A stretch of 64,000 nucleotides of DNA from Corythucha ciliata (GCA_038030265.1 CM075942.1:620001-684000); one strand, 5' to 3'; positions 45,513 through 56,566 are shown, counted from the first letter of the stretch. Numbers and translations are program-made. Notes: a model not told the origin generated them from the letters alone.

Positions 45513-45654
45513 TATTTTTTTTTTTTTCAATTATAAATTATTTATTAACAATAAAAAGGGTAACAAAGGGGTCCAAACATAACCGGCAGAGAGCCACCAA
45601 GCAAACCCAAGCCAACCCATGCCGCAAAGAAACTCCTAAGCTCATTGTCCTCTA

Positions 45655-46188
45655 GATCTGAAGGGCCGCCCCGTCTGCAACGCCTAGGAGATCATCAGCA
45701 TTGAGCCATCTCTTCCTCGACGAATGGATGCAGAGGCTTGAGGCACGAAGGATTGCAAAGGTCAGCCTAATGCGAACCCAAGCTCTCACTACGTGCTGAG
45801 GCTTTGCCCATTTGTCCGCATGTCGCTCAGCTAGAACTTTGACAAACGCCGCCATTTGAGGGGCAAAGTGGCCGTCAACTGACGTAACAAGGGGAGTGAA
45901 TTACGCGTGCCTTTCTTCGCAAGCTGCCACATACTTCCGCTTCTTCTCCTCCTCGGCTGTTTTGAATACAGCGGACACGTTGCGTGAGATGTAAGAGGGC
46001 GCATCAGTGTCTGTGACACGGATATCAAACAATGCCTCCCTCTGTATTTCCCACACACCTCGACACGCCAGGTCCCCTCGAAGGCCAGGATGTGTGTCGG
46101 AAGGTTCCAAAATAATAGGTTCTTTTAAGCAGTTCCCCCAGGCAGTCTCCATGAGTTGGCCCAACACATCTCGCACTTCATTGTGGTG
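45655..46188 (-). pseudogene. Element E C-terminal region, putative restriction-like endonuclease
   Basis: In the same frame as the RT. Starts after a TGA (46189-46191) within a Cys/His-containing segment (HAMSCKTGG, then HHNEVRD). The core reads HPGLRGDLACRG, then EALFDIRVTDTDA and AEEEKKRKY. The R-G-D-L ... D-I-R pattern is compatible with a PD-(D/E)xK nuclease fold as in R2-group elements. A TAA at about 45900 interrupts it; coding resumes with FTPLVTSVDG and runs to 45655. The nuclease call is inference from motif layout. Confidence 0.5.
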
Positions 46189-48030
46189 TCAGGTCATGAG
46201 CCCACCAGTTTTACAGCTCATTGCGTGTTCGATGGAGAATGTACCGCGCATGTATCGTAACGCGAGGGCATCTCTGAATTGCGTTGGTGACAAGTCAAAA
46301 TGTTGCCTTTTTATCGGTAAAACCGAGAGCCACCCCGTCGACTTGCTTCCAGAGAGCTTCTGGATAGAGCGTTCCACTGCCCTCCTGCGATTTTCAGGAA
46401 AGTCAATGAGTATTGCTTGAAGAAGCGTCTCCTCCTCTCCTTCTCTTCTCTGAACTGCGGCTTTCTTCTCTGCACCCAATGTTGCAAGATGGTGCCCGAT
46501 GACGAAATTAGAGTCACCCAACCGGATTGCATCTGCCAACACTGAAGTTCCCGTTCGTGATGTCTGAAAGAATGGCTGGGCTGTAGATACCGGATCTGTC
46601 AAGGCTAATCCTCCCTTCTTGACAGGTAGCGAAAACAAATCACATTCTTCTGGTGTCGCTTTCCCCTTGAACACTGCTGGTATGAAAGAAGACCTAATGG
46701 CTCTTTTCAGGTTCACATAGGTGTTATCGTTACCTTGGACCACTCGTCGAACAAATTGCCACCGGAATTGCACGGACTTCACAAATGCGGCGTAAGCAAC
46801 CTGTGGTTGTGATTTACTTGCTTGGGACAACTTTTCCACCAACTTGATCCAGCTTTCAACTTTGGAATCTAGAAAGCTCTGTTTCATTCCTTCTTCTCCA
46901 ACGTAGCCCCCAAGAAATCGCTGACCAGTCACAACCTTTATACCAGAGCCTGAAAAAACAGATTTCGCATTCTCCGCACAGTCAGGATGTACAACAAGAT
47001 ATGACTTCTGACCTTGAGGGAAGTACCCATAATCTGGTCTCAGCTGTTGAAGCTTATCCCACCAAGTCTTCAGATCAGCAATTTGGCCTTGGCCTGAACT
47101 GTCGTCCGCGTACCAACATTGGATCACTCTTGAGTCTTCTAATTGGTTGATCAATGGTAAAGTGGATAAGCCATAGAGCAGCATGGCAAGAGGGTCCCCT
47201 TGAGTCACCCCTTCCTTACTGTGTAGCTTTTCTTCACTTCCCCGGAATACCAGCTCAGCATGTCCACGTTATGTGTTGTATAGGAACTGGGCGCATCTTG
47301 GCCAGAGAACTCTTGCATGCCACAAAGCCGCAGCTCTATTCATCACGTTGAAAGCGTTCTTTGCATCCACTAGAAGGAGGCCCCAATTTTAATCAGTAGA
47401 GGAGTTTTCCAAGAACAAAGAGTCCATAGTGTGCACCGCCCCTTCTATACCAGCTGCTAGACCTCCACAGAGTTGTTTTTCCTTGCATGCTGCTGTGACA
47501 TCCTCACCAGTTGCTAGAGCCATGACTTTCCCGAGAATCCTCCGCAAGCATTCTCCGACTCCTATGGGCCTTACCCCTGGGTTTTTGTCTAATGCTACTA
47601 ATCGGCCGGCAACAAGAGCTTGAATCGACTCCCAAGGTACACTTTGATTTGCCAATCGATCGGCCAGGGCTGCTATCGAAGCCCTTAGCCTTTTGACTGT
47701 GTCGACCAAAACGTAGCAAAAAATCAGCCCATTGTTCTGCTGTTGATCCACCTGGGCCTCCTCCTCCATGAAGTTTCCTAGCTACCAATTCCACGTGTTC
47801 CTCCGTGATTTGTATTCCCAGCAACGGAGGGATATCTACACCATCTGAAGCCACTAGTAGTGATGGGTCAGGCATGACTGGGTCCGGATGTTTTTCTCTG
47901 AGTTCATCTAGAACCGTTCTCCCCTGGTCATCAATTAGTGAATCAGGGGCAAGGATGGTCGATGTTCCACCTTCCTCTAGCCAGCGAACTGCTTCTCTAG
48001 GATTAAAGCTCGAAGATAACCAGTAAGGTA
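46189..48030 (-). pseudogene. Element E reverse transcriptase of an uncommon lineage
   Basis: From the 5' side: a segment around 47990-47690 (RTVLDELREKHPDP, ARKLHGGGGPGGSTAEQWAD), a frameshift near 47690-47760, then [52 protein letters not shown] (first catalytic Asp), GVTQGDPLAMLLYGLS and CWYADDSSGQG. Stops lie at 47389-47391 and about 47270. The QGDPLAM motif and the WWDKLQQLRPDYGYFP tail differ from the usual Jockey, CR1 or I forms. Similar proteins occur in cnidarian and mollusc genomes as far as I recall; the clade name is uncertain. Confidence 0.7.
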
Positions 48031-48245
48031 ATCTTTTTTTTGGCGAAATATTTTGTAAGCCGTAGACCCTTTTTTTTTTTGTGAGAATGTGAATTGAGCG
48101 GTAGACAAGAGGTTATGTCGAAGAAGAACCAAGTTGAATTATTAAAAGAGTCCACCTAGAAAATAAAGAAAACTGAAGTTAAAACGTGTAAAAAGTCTGT
48201 TACTCACCTGTTGAATCCTCAAGCGTGGAAGACCCTGCAAAGAGA
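48031..48245. other. E upstream sequence, non-coding
   Basis: Short T-runs at about 48032 and 48070 and no coding content. It is probably the 5' part of E or material acquired at its insertion. Confidence 0.35.
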
Positions 48246-48520
48246 ATTGTTTATTGAACAACTGAATAATCATAAAATGGAAATGGAACTGGAGTCTGGT
48301 ACAAAAGATGGAGGAATATAACAAAGTTAATAGGAAAACAATACGACTTACCGAATGGTACAGTGACATGCCGAGTTATTGACTATCTAACAATGCATGT
48401 CACTGTACCATTCGGTAAGTCGTATTGTTTTCCTATTAACTTTGTTATATTCCTCCATCTTTTGTACCAGACTCCAGTTCCATTTCCATTTTATGATTAT
48501 TCAGTTGTTCAATAAACAAT
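48246..48520. repeat. Perfect palindrome, 126-bp arms, 23-bp loop
   Basis: 48246-48371 is the exact reverse complement of 48395-48520. The outermost 32 bp of the right arm are A's LTR (ATTATTCAGTTGTTCAAT), so the left arm carries an inverted duplicate of LTR sequence. The loop is 48372-48394. No mismatch was seen. Confidence 0.95.
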
Positions 48521-48577
48521 AAAAAGTCAACCTAATTCTTATTTGGCAATCGTACTTATTTCGTGAATTACACAACA
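48489..48577 (+). repeat. 3' LTR of element A, right part
   Basis: Resumes the LTR after E and ends CACAACA, followed by the TAGGG duplicate at 48578-48582. It overlaps the right arm of the palindrome. Confidence 0.85.
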
Positions 48578-48582
48578 TAGGG

Positions 48583-49697
48583 GTACAAAAACAATAAATC
48601 TACAAAGATGTATGAACTATCCTGCCTATAAAGCAATTGCAATCTCGAATGTTATTTTAGCCCTGAAACTTGCGAACTCAATGATATTTATCTCCGAATG
48701 ATGTAATTTTACTGCTACTCATCGATTCATTGGGCACTCTCGGGTCTCGGGGCCAGCTTGAATTTTAGCTCAAATTGATGTAATTTTGTGGCAATGTTTC
48801 CAAGGGATTTGGGTATAAAATTGCAATTTAGTGAAAACAAATAACAGCAACTTACAATTTCGCTAAAATAAAGACCAGGAAGATGAAATTTCATGAAAAA
48901 AAAAAAAAAAAAACTCAACAACAACACAAAATAGCGACTTTATACGTATTTTCAGCCCAGGAACTTCCAATTTCGTAGATATTTTGTGGCTATTTGTCAA
49001 TAAATTGGCTTTTGCTATGGATGGCTGGCCCGGATTTCATGATTACTAAAAAAAAAAAGCCCCCGCAACTAGTAATTTCGCGAAAATAAAGACCAGCATG
49101 GCAGCATCTCGCAATTTCACGAGAATAAATATCAGCGCAGGGTGCCCGGGCAAGTCGTCAGGGGGGGGGGGTTGAGGAAAATCGGGAAACTTGGTTTTGG
49201 GAAAATTAAGACCATAAACTCGCCTTGTTTAGAATATTCAGACCCGAAACATATAAAATTTTACTGATATTATCTTTGAATTACCTATTCCGTGGGTATA
49301 TTTATCAAGTTTTTGGCGATATCGAGACTGGTTTCCAGCCCCCCTAAAAAAACGACCCCGGAACTTGCCATTTCGTGAAAGTAAAGACCAGAAACGTGCT
49401 ATTTTACTGATATTTGGAGCCTAAACTTGCCATTTTGCAGATTTTAATCTTTGAATGTAGCAATCTTATGATGACATTGGTTCCAATCTTCCCATTCAGC
49501 TGGCATTTTGGTATTTTCGGTCATACAATTTTTTCATTGAATGACTTCCCCTGTAAGAACACGTTCAAAGCCAAAATTATCGCTAAATAATTTCGCTGCC
49601 TTCTCTTCGAAAATAGTTATTTCATGGCTGTTAATAGTCGCAGGGGGCAGGGGAGGGGGCAGTCGAGAGGCAGGGGGCACTGGGTCTGATATTATCT
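48583..49697. repeat. Degenerate array ('aatttcgcgaaaataaagacc' type)
   Basis: Loose units pairing 'cttgc-aatttcg' with 'gaaaataaagaccag'. Contains G-runs near 49162 and 49645 and an A-run near 48897. Related in phrase to the arrays at 1-1190 and 22790-23350. Non-coding. Confidence 0.6.
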
Positions 49698-50406
49698 CAG
49701 GGTCCGGCCTTCCTTGGGGTCCCGTATTTTGGAAATCAAGAATAGGAAGAAAAGGAAAAAAAGAGAAAAAGCTGGTTGGTTAGAGTTCTTTATGCTAGCA
49801 ACTTTGCTATGGTTGGATCTGTACTGTGGATTGAAGCCTTGCTGTGGTTGGAGTTTTATTTTGAATATAGCTTTTGTGGTTGACCCTTTGCTGAGGTTTG
49901 GAGTTTTGTCGCAATTTGGTGCTTTGCTGTGGTTTGGAGCTTTCCAATGGTTGGGCCATATTAGAGGTTTAGAGCTTTGATTGGAGCTTTGCTATGGTTG
50001 AGCCATCTTTGTGGTTGGAGCTTTGCTGTGGTTGGAGGTATACTGTGGTTTGAGCTTTGCAGGGGATCTGAAGGAGGCTGTAATGTATCCACTCATCAAT
50101 CGTCACCTCCACACATTTTGTTTACCATAGAAACATAAAAAAAATATACGATTGTAACTTTGAGACAAATAATACAACTCTCGAATTGTTCTGTTCAGAA
50201 TTGAGTAATTATTTTTAATCTCTCAGCCCAATTACGAACTACAGATACACTACAGAGGCCTGTTATGATTGGGTATTTTTATGGTTTAAAATATTTGGCA
50301 CTATACCGAGAAACTAAATCAGTTGTCTGGGTGGGGGGTGGGGTATGTGGTGAAAGGTCCCCATTGAGTTCCATCCCCAGGCCCGAATATTATTTCCACG
50401 GCTCTG
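49698..50406. mobile_element. Possible hAT-like element carrying a 17-bp-type minisatellite
   Basis: The left candidate end is CAGGGTCCGGCCTTCC (49698) and the right candidate end on the minus strand is CAGAGCCGTGG followed by TTCGGGCCTGGGG (50406). Both look like hAT ends, but the 8-bp flanks do not match, so they may belong to two elements. Confidence 0.35.
49786..50056. repeat. Second, decayed CCAACCACAG minisatellite (opposite strand)
   Basis: Units of the type GCTTTGCTGTGGTTGGAG are the reverse complement of the 20735-22700 unit (CTCCAACCACAGCAAAGC). About 12-14 diverged copies. The same repeat family occurs at two sites 27 kb apart in opposite orientation. Confidence 0.8.
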
Positions 50407-52681
50407 ATGGTCGCAAACACGCACATTCGCGACTATTTAGTCCGAAAATTGCGAAATTGCAGTTATTCGACGAAATAACGAACCATTTTGGAGGCCCTGG
50501 AAACCTCGTTCGAATTTATTTCGACAATTATTCATAGTCGTTTTAGCGTTCCGGGCAATTTATCTGTATACTCCGACTCATATTATGTTTTTAATGAACA
50601 AATGAATAAGTCACGTGCATCAGTAACAGCGCTTCGTCCGAAGAAAGGAAATTCCTTACAGGAGTTCCACCCTTCTTCTTCTTCACTGCCTTTGCAGCCT
50701 CAATGAGCGACCTGCATATGGCCGCGCCGCTGAGAACGTCCTGCGTTTTGAATGGTCAAGCGCTTCTCGCATGCACTCATGCAGTGTATAATTGAATAAA
50801 CAGTAGGGCAGTGTATTCTTGTAGCCGCAGAGAAGAGAAAAAGTATAGTGGTTATTTACAGCTATACCGACTTTTACAATGTGTGCAATCTTGAGTAGCA
50901 CGTGTACGTAAACGCATGACCCGGTCCCGGGGCTGACAGAGTATTATATTAAGCATCAGGTACGCACAAAAAAGTGTATCTTGATGGGTGGCTGGCGCGA
51001 TCAGGAAAATTGCTTGAAAGAAAACTGTTTATTTTTTTATTTTTCATTCTCGTTCAGGGCTTTTTTTAAACCGTTCATATTCGTATTGAAGCCCAAAATT
51101 ACTGAACTTTGTGGCGAATTCTTACTTATTACTATATTTATGAACATTTGAATCGCTTCTTTACTTCACGTCTACCTACTTGCTTTTTTTTCTAAAGGGG
51201 CAGTAGTTCGAGGGGTTTCCAATAATTCCAGTTCTTCAAAAGACGCGGAATGCATTTTGCCCTCCCCATTTTCTCACAGCGCCAACCGTCATCAATCATC
51301 TGAAGTGAACGATTCGCGCGCCAAGAACTGAAAGACTCCAAATTGCTAACGCGTGAAAGCCACAGTGTACACGCGAAGAATTGACGGTTTGAAAAGCAAA
51401 AGGTGTTGAGTAGTTCGTTTGTATTGACGATGGGGCGGGACTTTAAATAATGACGGGTACAAAACTTCAAAATGTAGGTTACTGCCGAAGAAGAAGAAAA
51501 AAAAAAGTTTACAATTGACGTCGCTCGCTCTCTCACCCTCTCTTTGACTTATACATGCTAAATTGTAATTAACCAGACGAAAGGAAACTGAAATAGAGCG
51601 AACTAAAAAATAACTTTTTCGTGCTCTTTGTCTATTTTCGTTTTCTATCTACGGTCTTTTGTACGAGGTTCGACTCTTTTACAGTTTTTTTCCTTCTCAA
51701 CCACATTGCAATATTCATTCAAGAACCTTTTATAATAGTAGCTATTCATCCGTGAAACTCTCTATTGACTGTATGAGTCCATATATATAAAAAAAAAACG
51801 GAGTGGAAAGCGACCTTCGTGGTGAGGAAGTTCACTTTTTTAATACAATTCTGTATAATTAGTTCCCGTAACTCTCCCCTCCCCCCCAAGTTAACTACTT
51901 GAAGGAAATCTGCATGAATCAGAAACCCGTTAGATGCAACCATTATGAAAACCGCGGGCGAATTAATACGAAAGGTTCGACAGAGGAGGACTGACTTAAA
52001 AAGGTTACGATTAGAAATAGAAACTTAATTGAAATCCCTTACAGATCGGTCGGGGTGTGGAGGGAAGGGGGCGGACCAATTTTTCTGGACGCTGCTGTCT
52101 CCTGTTCGAGGGTTAGGATGAAATGTTCGGACGGAAGGAGGGGGGGGGGGCACCACCGACGACCGGATTTAAAAAAAAAAAAAAAAGTTCCGTTAAAATG
52201 GAAGATTGGAGTGCGAAAATTAAAAGTCACTGGAAACCGGGAATGGAAAAATGTTCAAGGTTTGGGCAGTTATAGGCGGGGAAAGTTTCTTCTTTTTTCA
52301 ACGAGAAACAATAGCTCGATTGACTTTCGTGGTGATTCTTTCCCGAGTCTTTTTTTTTCTATTATTAATGAAAAATCCAAGCGTAGGCTTTAACACAGTT
52401 TTCAGGGAGTCAATCCAATTGTATCAAGATGAGAGAGAGAGAAGGGGGACAAGATTCCGTGACGGGACTTAGTTCCGTTTGAATGTGTAGTGATTTTAAT
52501 CATTTCTCTCATCAAGTTCATTTCCCCAGTGTATGGTTGACTCCTCTGCTGTACCGTTTGATCGTGGAGTTGGGTCGGAATATGTAACCTTGTGCATGCG
52601 ATGGACCTGGCGGATGGCTATGAGTCGCGGGGAGTTATCGAATCAGAGTTGAGACTCCAGCAGTATATTGTCTCCATTGTC
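50407..52681. other. Unique DNA, no gene recognised
   Basis: About 2.3 kb of non-repetitive sequence. The longest frames (51192-51536 minus, 52055-52393 plus) have no domain. An A-run occurs at about 52171-52186. With 23437-25516 it is the most plausible place for undetected exons or regulatory DNA, but I could not support any. Confidence 0.4.
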
Positions 52682-53190
52682 CATTCTTATAGACATATGT
52701 CGCAGGATTTTTGTCGAATCAGTCTTTTTCTAAAATGCCTAGCCTTTTTGTAAAACGCCGCCTTTTTATAGAAAAATCTGTTTTTTCTCAATCAGCCTGG
52801 ACCATTTTAGCCTTATTACAAATAGGCTGAGGGCTTTCAGGCTCTTTGCGAACCTAATGTACTTGTTACAATAAGGCTGAATGATTAACAGCCTTTTTGT
52901 GAAAAAGGATAAAAAAAACCTCCTGAATCAAACCGCTATTTTGTAGAAAAGTGCAAAATAAATCAATACTGAAAATTAACGCCGATGAAAATAGTACGTT
53001 GTGCACTGACCGAGAGCCGGCGACAGCCCCACTCAACTAGAGGAACATAGTCCTGAAACTTTTCCCATTTGATAGGTTTTTTCCGGCTGAATTGAAATGA
53101 ATATGCGCGTCTACCTATGGTCTATGGTGCACTTGCCCTCAGTGGCCCCGTGAAATTCCTTAAATGTGGAATATGAATAAACTGGATGTA
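52682..53190. repeat. AGGCT-rich dispersed repeat, copy 1
   Basis: Contains TTTTGTCGAATCAGTCTTTT, GCCTAGCCTTTTTGTAAAAC and several AGGCT / AGCCT inverted phrases. It matches 58738-58826 directly and 58561-58700 as reverse complement. It continues to the left edge of H4. Confidence 0.65.
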
Positions 53191-53299
53191 CTTATTCACT
53201 CTAGCGTACCGTATGGCAGGGGCGGACCACGCCGGGCCCCCGTTCGGATAGGGCCCGGAATAGTCTAAAGATTTAAAAAAAAATGGATTTTTAAGTATA

Positions 53300-53656
53300 T
53301 GAGATGAGAACGAATGGCTAAACTCGCTTGTAAAATTGAGAAAAACGCTGCTTTGAACCTGAAATTGTGAAAAATTGCTGGAATTTATAGCTGCTAATAA
53401 TTGAGAAAAGGCGCTAATTCACAGTTGACATTGAGACAACGCAAAATCACGCACGAATTCACGTAGCTAAAACTGAGAAAAGCGCTAATTTAGGATGGAA
53501 AAGAGAAAAGCGCGAAATCGCGTCTTAAAAAACAAGAAACACGCTAATTCACAGCTAAAATTGCGTTGAAGTGCTACAATTTAGCAGCTTTAAAAATTGA
53601 GAAAAAGCACAAATTCATAGCTAAAAGGGAGAAACGCCAACTCATGGATTCTCGGG
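53300..53656. repeat. GAGAAAA-GCGCTAATT minisatellite, left block
   Basis: Loose units of about 40 bp ('gagaaaagcgctaattcacagctaaaatt'). The array continues at 56136-56560 after H1. Confidence 0.75.
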
Positions 53657-54595
53657 GCAACAAAAGTCGGTCACGTCTCGGTCTCGGTCTCGATCATGAA
53701 AAGTTGGTCTCGTCTCGGTCTCGATCTCGAAAGTCTCGGTGTCGGTCTCGAAAGTCTCGGTCTCGTCTCGAAAAGTTAAAGGCGCGAATTCAAAGTATGT
53801 GTGATATTAGTGACGAGTGATCCTATTCTCGCCTCAATGATTACATAATGACGACGATAGATGAATTTATACTTTGCTTTCCTTCCTTGGTGGCTCGTGG
53901 TACGAAGGGAGATGAGTGATACAATACTGATTAATGACCAAAGAGCTTTGTAATTGCCCCAAAATAGAATCGTGCCTTTAAAACAATCGTCACACTGAGA
54001 ACGTGAAAGGGGAACAGTTGGGAATTCAACGAGATTAACTCAAAATCGCGCGCATGCCAACTCATTTAGTTCAAGCAAGAGGCTTCCCTTCCCAGACACG
54101 ACGAGGCAGAGGTGCACAATCCCCCCCTCATACATCAGACCCTCCTTCGACTGGCAATGTTAGTTTAAAAAAAAAAAAAAAAAATTGAAAGCGGTGTCGA
54201 GTTTGATGATAGTGGCCCAGGGAAGTTTCCAACGCAAAATTAGGGTTCCCTTGCACTAAGCAGCCTGGCCGTGGCAGCCAGTTGGCTGCTGTGCAGTTGG
54301 GCTTGTCCTAGTGGCTGCCCCAGCCTGGAAGTCTTTGCTGCCTAGTGCGCGGGCAACCATAGGTTGCATTGTATTTCACCGGCCCCCCGGGAACCCTAAC
54401 CCATTTTTTTTATTACGATACCTAGGCATGAAGGAGCTTTTAACGAACGAGGCACGATGTTTGTGACACGAGACGAAGTCGAGTGCCATCATCGGTAGAG
54501 TTTGTAGTGCGGTTGTACGCCTCAGGATCGTACGCTTTTTTTACCTTCGATCGTTCAAAGCCTTTTAAAGCCAATTAGGTTCATAATTATTTAAT

Positions 54596-54784
54596 TTAAG
54601 GGTTCCGTAAACTCTCCCATTTGCCACACAACTTCATTCCAGAGAAATAAAAAAGAAGAAACAAAAGAAGCGCGTAAGATGAAAGCGGGCTTCCCTGCCA
54701 CAATTCTTCTACCAACTCACCAACATAATCAACTGACTTTGACCTTTTTGGGTTATAATTTTTACGGTTCCACTCATCCTTCAC
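54596..54784 (-). CDS. Small ORF shared by H1 and H2, unknown
   Basis: A 62-codon frame (starts MKDEWNRKNYNPKRS) with a hydrophobic segment at about residues 36-48 (SSYALLLFLLFYF). H2 carries the same frame at 60772-60960 with three amino-acid differences. Conservation follows from the overall DNA similarity of the copies, so it is not evidence of function. Confidence 0.15.
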   Translation of the reverse strand: MKDEWNRKNYNPKRSKSVDYVGELVEELWQGSPLSSYALLLFLLFYFSGMKLCGKWESLRNP

Positions 54785-54788
54785 CCAT

Positions 54789-54903
54789 CATTCATCGTGC
54801 TTAAAGACCTACTTTACACACGCCGTGTGGTAAAGAGTTAACTCATTTACCGTGAACTCTTTACCCCTCGGCGTGTGTAAAGAAGGTCTTTACGCACGAT
54901 GAA
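54789..54903. repeat. Hairpin in H1
   Basis: Imperfect palindrome: CATCGTGCTTAAAGACCTAC pairs with the reverse complement of GAAGGTCTTTACGCACGATG, with CGTGTGGTAAAGAGTTAACT inside. In H2 (about 60690-60775) one outer arm is missing, so the hairpin differs between copies. Confidence 0.75.
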
Positions 54904-56135
54904 TGTCTGCTCAAACACTTCTTCAAGAATGATCTTAGGAATAATAGATTATACGCCTAGGCAAGAAAGCGATTTTTTCGAGGCCGAAAGAAAAAATTGG
55001 ACGGGCGAGGCGTAGCTTCCGCCCCCCCCCCACCAAATCCCCAAAATCACTTTTTTGACGCGGTGTGTACAGTATTTTTTTTATTAAAACATGGGCTGAT
55101 TTTTTGGGTCACGGCGATAAAGTGAAAGTTTTATCCCCTAGGCTCTAAAATAATCAGTTGTTTTTTTTAAAAAATAGTATCTTACATATAACAAGACACG
55201 CAAGTGCCATTTTACTTGCGACTACGTAGTTTGGCTGGCGAGGCAAAGCTGAGTCGGCTAAACGAATACGAGCAAGTGAATTGAGGTATGCACGATATTT
55301 TTAGCGAGACAAGTGAAATAATAGTATATTTCACAACAAGTGAGGGAAGTGGAGTTTTACCTGCGAGTTGTGTTTGGCTCACGAGGTGGGGCCGAGTGAA
55401 CTAATACCAACTAGCAGAGTGAAAGCTTCTTCCTCACGAGTTGTGGATATTATTTTTCGCACGACCAACAGGTTTAATTGTCTTTCCTGCAAGTGTTCGG
55501 AGGCAAGGGCACGCTTATTGAATACAGAACTTTTTTTCGCTTTCCTTCACTAGTGAGTGAAAGCCTTCCTGTTTCCTTCGCTTGCGAGGGAAAATGTGAA
55601 ATTATTGGCATTCTGCCTTAGTTTGCTTCACTAGTGAGTGAAAAAAAAAGAAACTTTTTTCACCTAGCTCATCTTTTCAAGTGAAAATCAGCTTCCCTGT
55701 TGAGGTACCTGGCGAAGGGGAAGTATCACTCCCCTCCGTGATCGTGCGAAAACCATCATGTATAATTCGTGAAAGAAGAAGAAATATGCGTGTTTCCAAC
55801 GATAATGTTACAAAAAGTAAATTTTTCCCCATTATTTTATGTAATTTGGTGCGTTGGGGGGGGGGGGATATGTACACCCCTAGGATCCACCACATCCCGG
55901 AGGCCCATAACACAATAGCCGTCTCGGCATGAAACAAGGTCATTTCATTGTTAAAATGTTCTGTATTCATAATTGAGCCATCATTTTTTTTTTTTTCTTC
56001 ATTCTTTTAATTCCGAGACCAGTCTCGGTTTCGTCTCGAAAATAGCGGTCTCGGCTCGAGACCAGAAAACTTGGTCTCGGTCTCGCACCAGAAATGATGG
56101 TCACAGTCTCGGTCTCGTGCATCACTAGGCAACAT

Positions 56136-56560
56136 TGGAACTGAAATTTAGAAAAAGCGATTATAATAAACACCGAATCGCAGATAAATGTGAGAAAATC
56201 TGCTAATTCGCTGCTAGAATTGGGTGAAAAACGCCAATTCACTGCTGACATTGATAAAACGCCAACTCGGTGGTTCCTGGGAAAACTTTGGGAATTAAAT
56301 TGAGAAAAAGCGTGTTTAAAATGGGGAAAAACGCCAATTCTGAAAAATGTCTAATTTGCGGATAAAATTGGGAAAGAGCGCTCAAACGCTACCTAATTTG
56401 CGGATTCTTGAGGCAACTTCACTTCGCTTTTAACAATAAGTGCCGATTCGCAGCTAAAAATGAGAAAATGAGCTAATTCGCGGATAAAACTGAATAAACG
56501 CACATACGCAGTTTTAGGAGGCTATTTCGTGGCTAAAATTGAGAAAAATATGTACTTCCT
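56136..56560. repeat. GAGAAAA minisatellite, right block
   Basis: Continuation of the 53300-53656 array after H1, with 'gcggataaaattgggaaagagcgc' units. One unit still has GGATTCTTGAGGCAACTTC near 56403, matching the H1 insertion site. Confidence 0.75.
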
Positions 56561-56566
56561 TAAGTC

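Larger units (their letters stand above)
45513..48488 (-). mobile_element. Non-LTR retrotransposon E inserted in the 3' LTR of A
   Basis: A minus-strand element whose 3' end is the T-run at about 45515-45527 (a poly(A) tail on its own strand). AT-rich TTTTAT at 45507-45512 and 48489-48494 is a likely short duplication. Coding (about 48030 to 45655) holds an RT and a C-terminal endonuclease-like region. The right edge is folded into a perfect palindrome that includes LTR sequence. Confidence 0.75.
25522..48577 (+). mobile_element. LTR retrotransposon A (Ty3/Gypsy), host of the nested stack
   Basis: Bounded by a perfect 5-bp duplication, TAGGG, at 25517-25521 and 48578-48582. The order on the plus strand is: 5' LTR 25522-25816, primer-binding-like TGGCGACGAGG at 25819, gag from 25841, integrase ending 45352, 3' LTR from 45443 to 48577. 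About 20 kb of the span is later insertions (MITE, B with C, D and H3, then E). Protease and RT are absent: the frame passes from the gag zinc knuckles straight to the end of the RNase H region, so A was probably already a deletion derivative. Confidence 0.88.
53664..56127 (+). mobile_element. H1: hAT-type non-autonomous element, copy 1 (2,464 bp)
   Basis: Flanked by GGCAACAA (53656-53663) and GGCAACAT (56128-56135), 7 of 8 matching. The right end reads TAGTGATGCACGAGACC on the minus strand. The left end has lost the outer TAGTGATGCACGAG and starts within the GGTCTCG-repeat zone. GAGACC/GGTCTCG tandem tracts occur at both ends. H2 is the same element in inverted orientation. No transposase. 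It contains an ~115-bp hairpin at 54789-54903. Confidence 0.82.

Noticed and set aside
45652..48030. Assignment of E to a DIRS-type or LTR element
   Set aside because: A poly(A)-type end and absence of LTRs, tyrosine recombinase or integrase favour a non-LTR element.
51192..51536. 114-codon minus-strand gene in unique DNA
   Set aside because: No domain, splice or codon signal; the length is compatible with chance in this composition.
53566..53820. RS-rich (splicing-factor-like) protein
   Set aside because: The Arg/Ser run is a translation of the GGTCTCG tandem tract near a hAT terminus.
55681..55932. Protein-coding gene (SLPSVIVRKPSCIIRERRRN segment)
   Set aside because: Open in both H1 and H2, but the antisense frame is open too and no domain is recognisable; treated as incidental.
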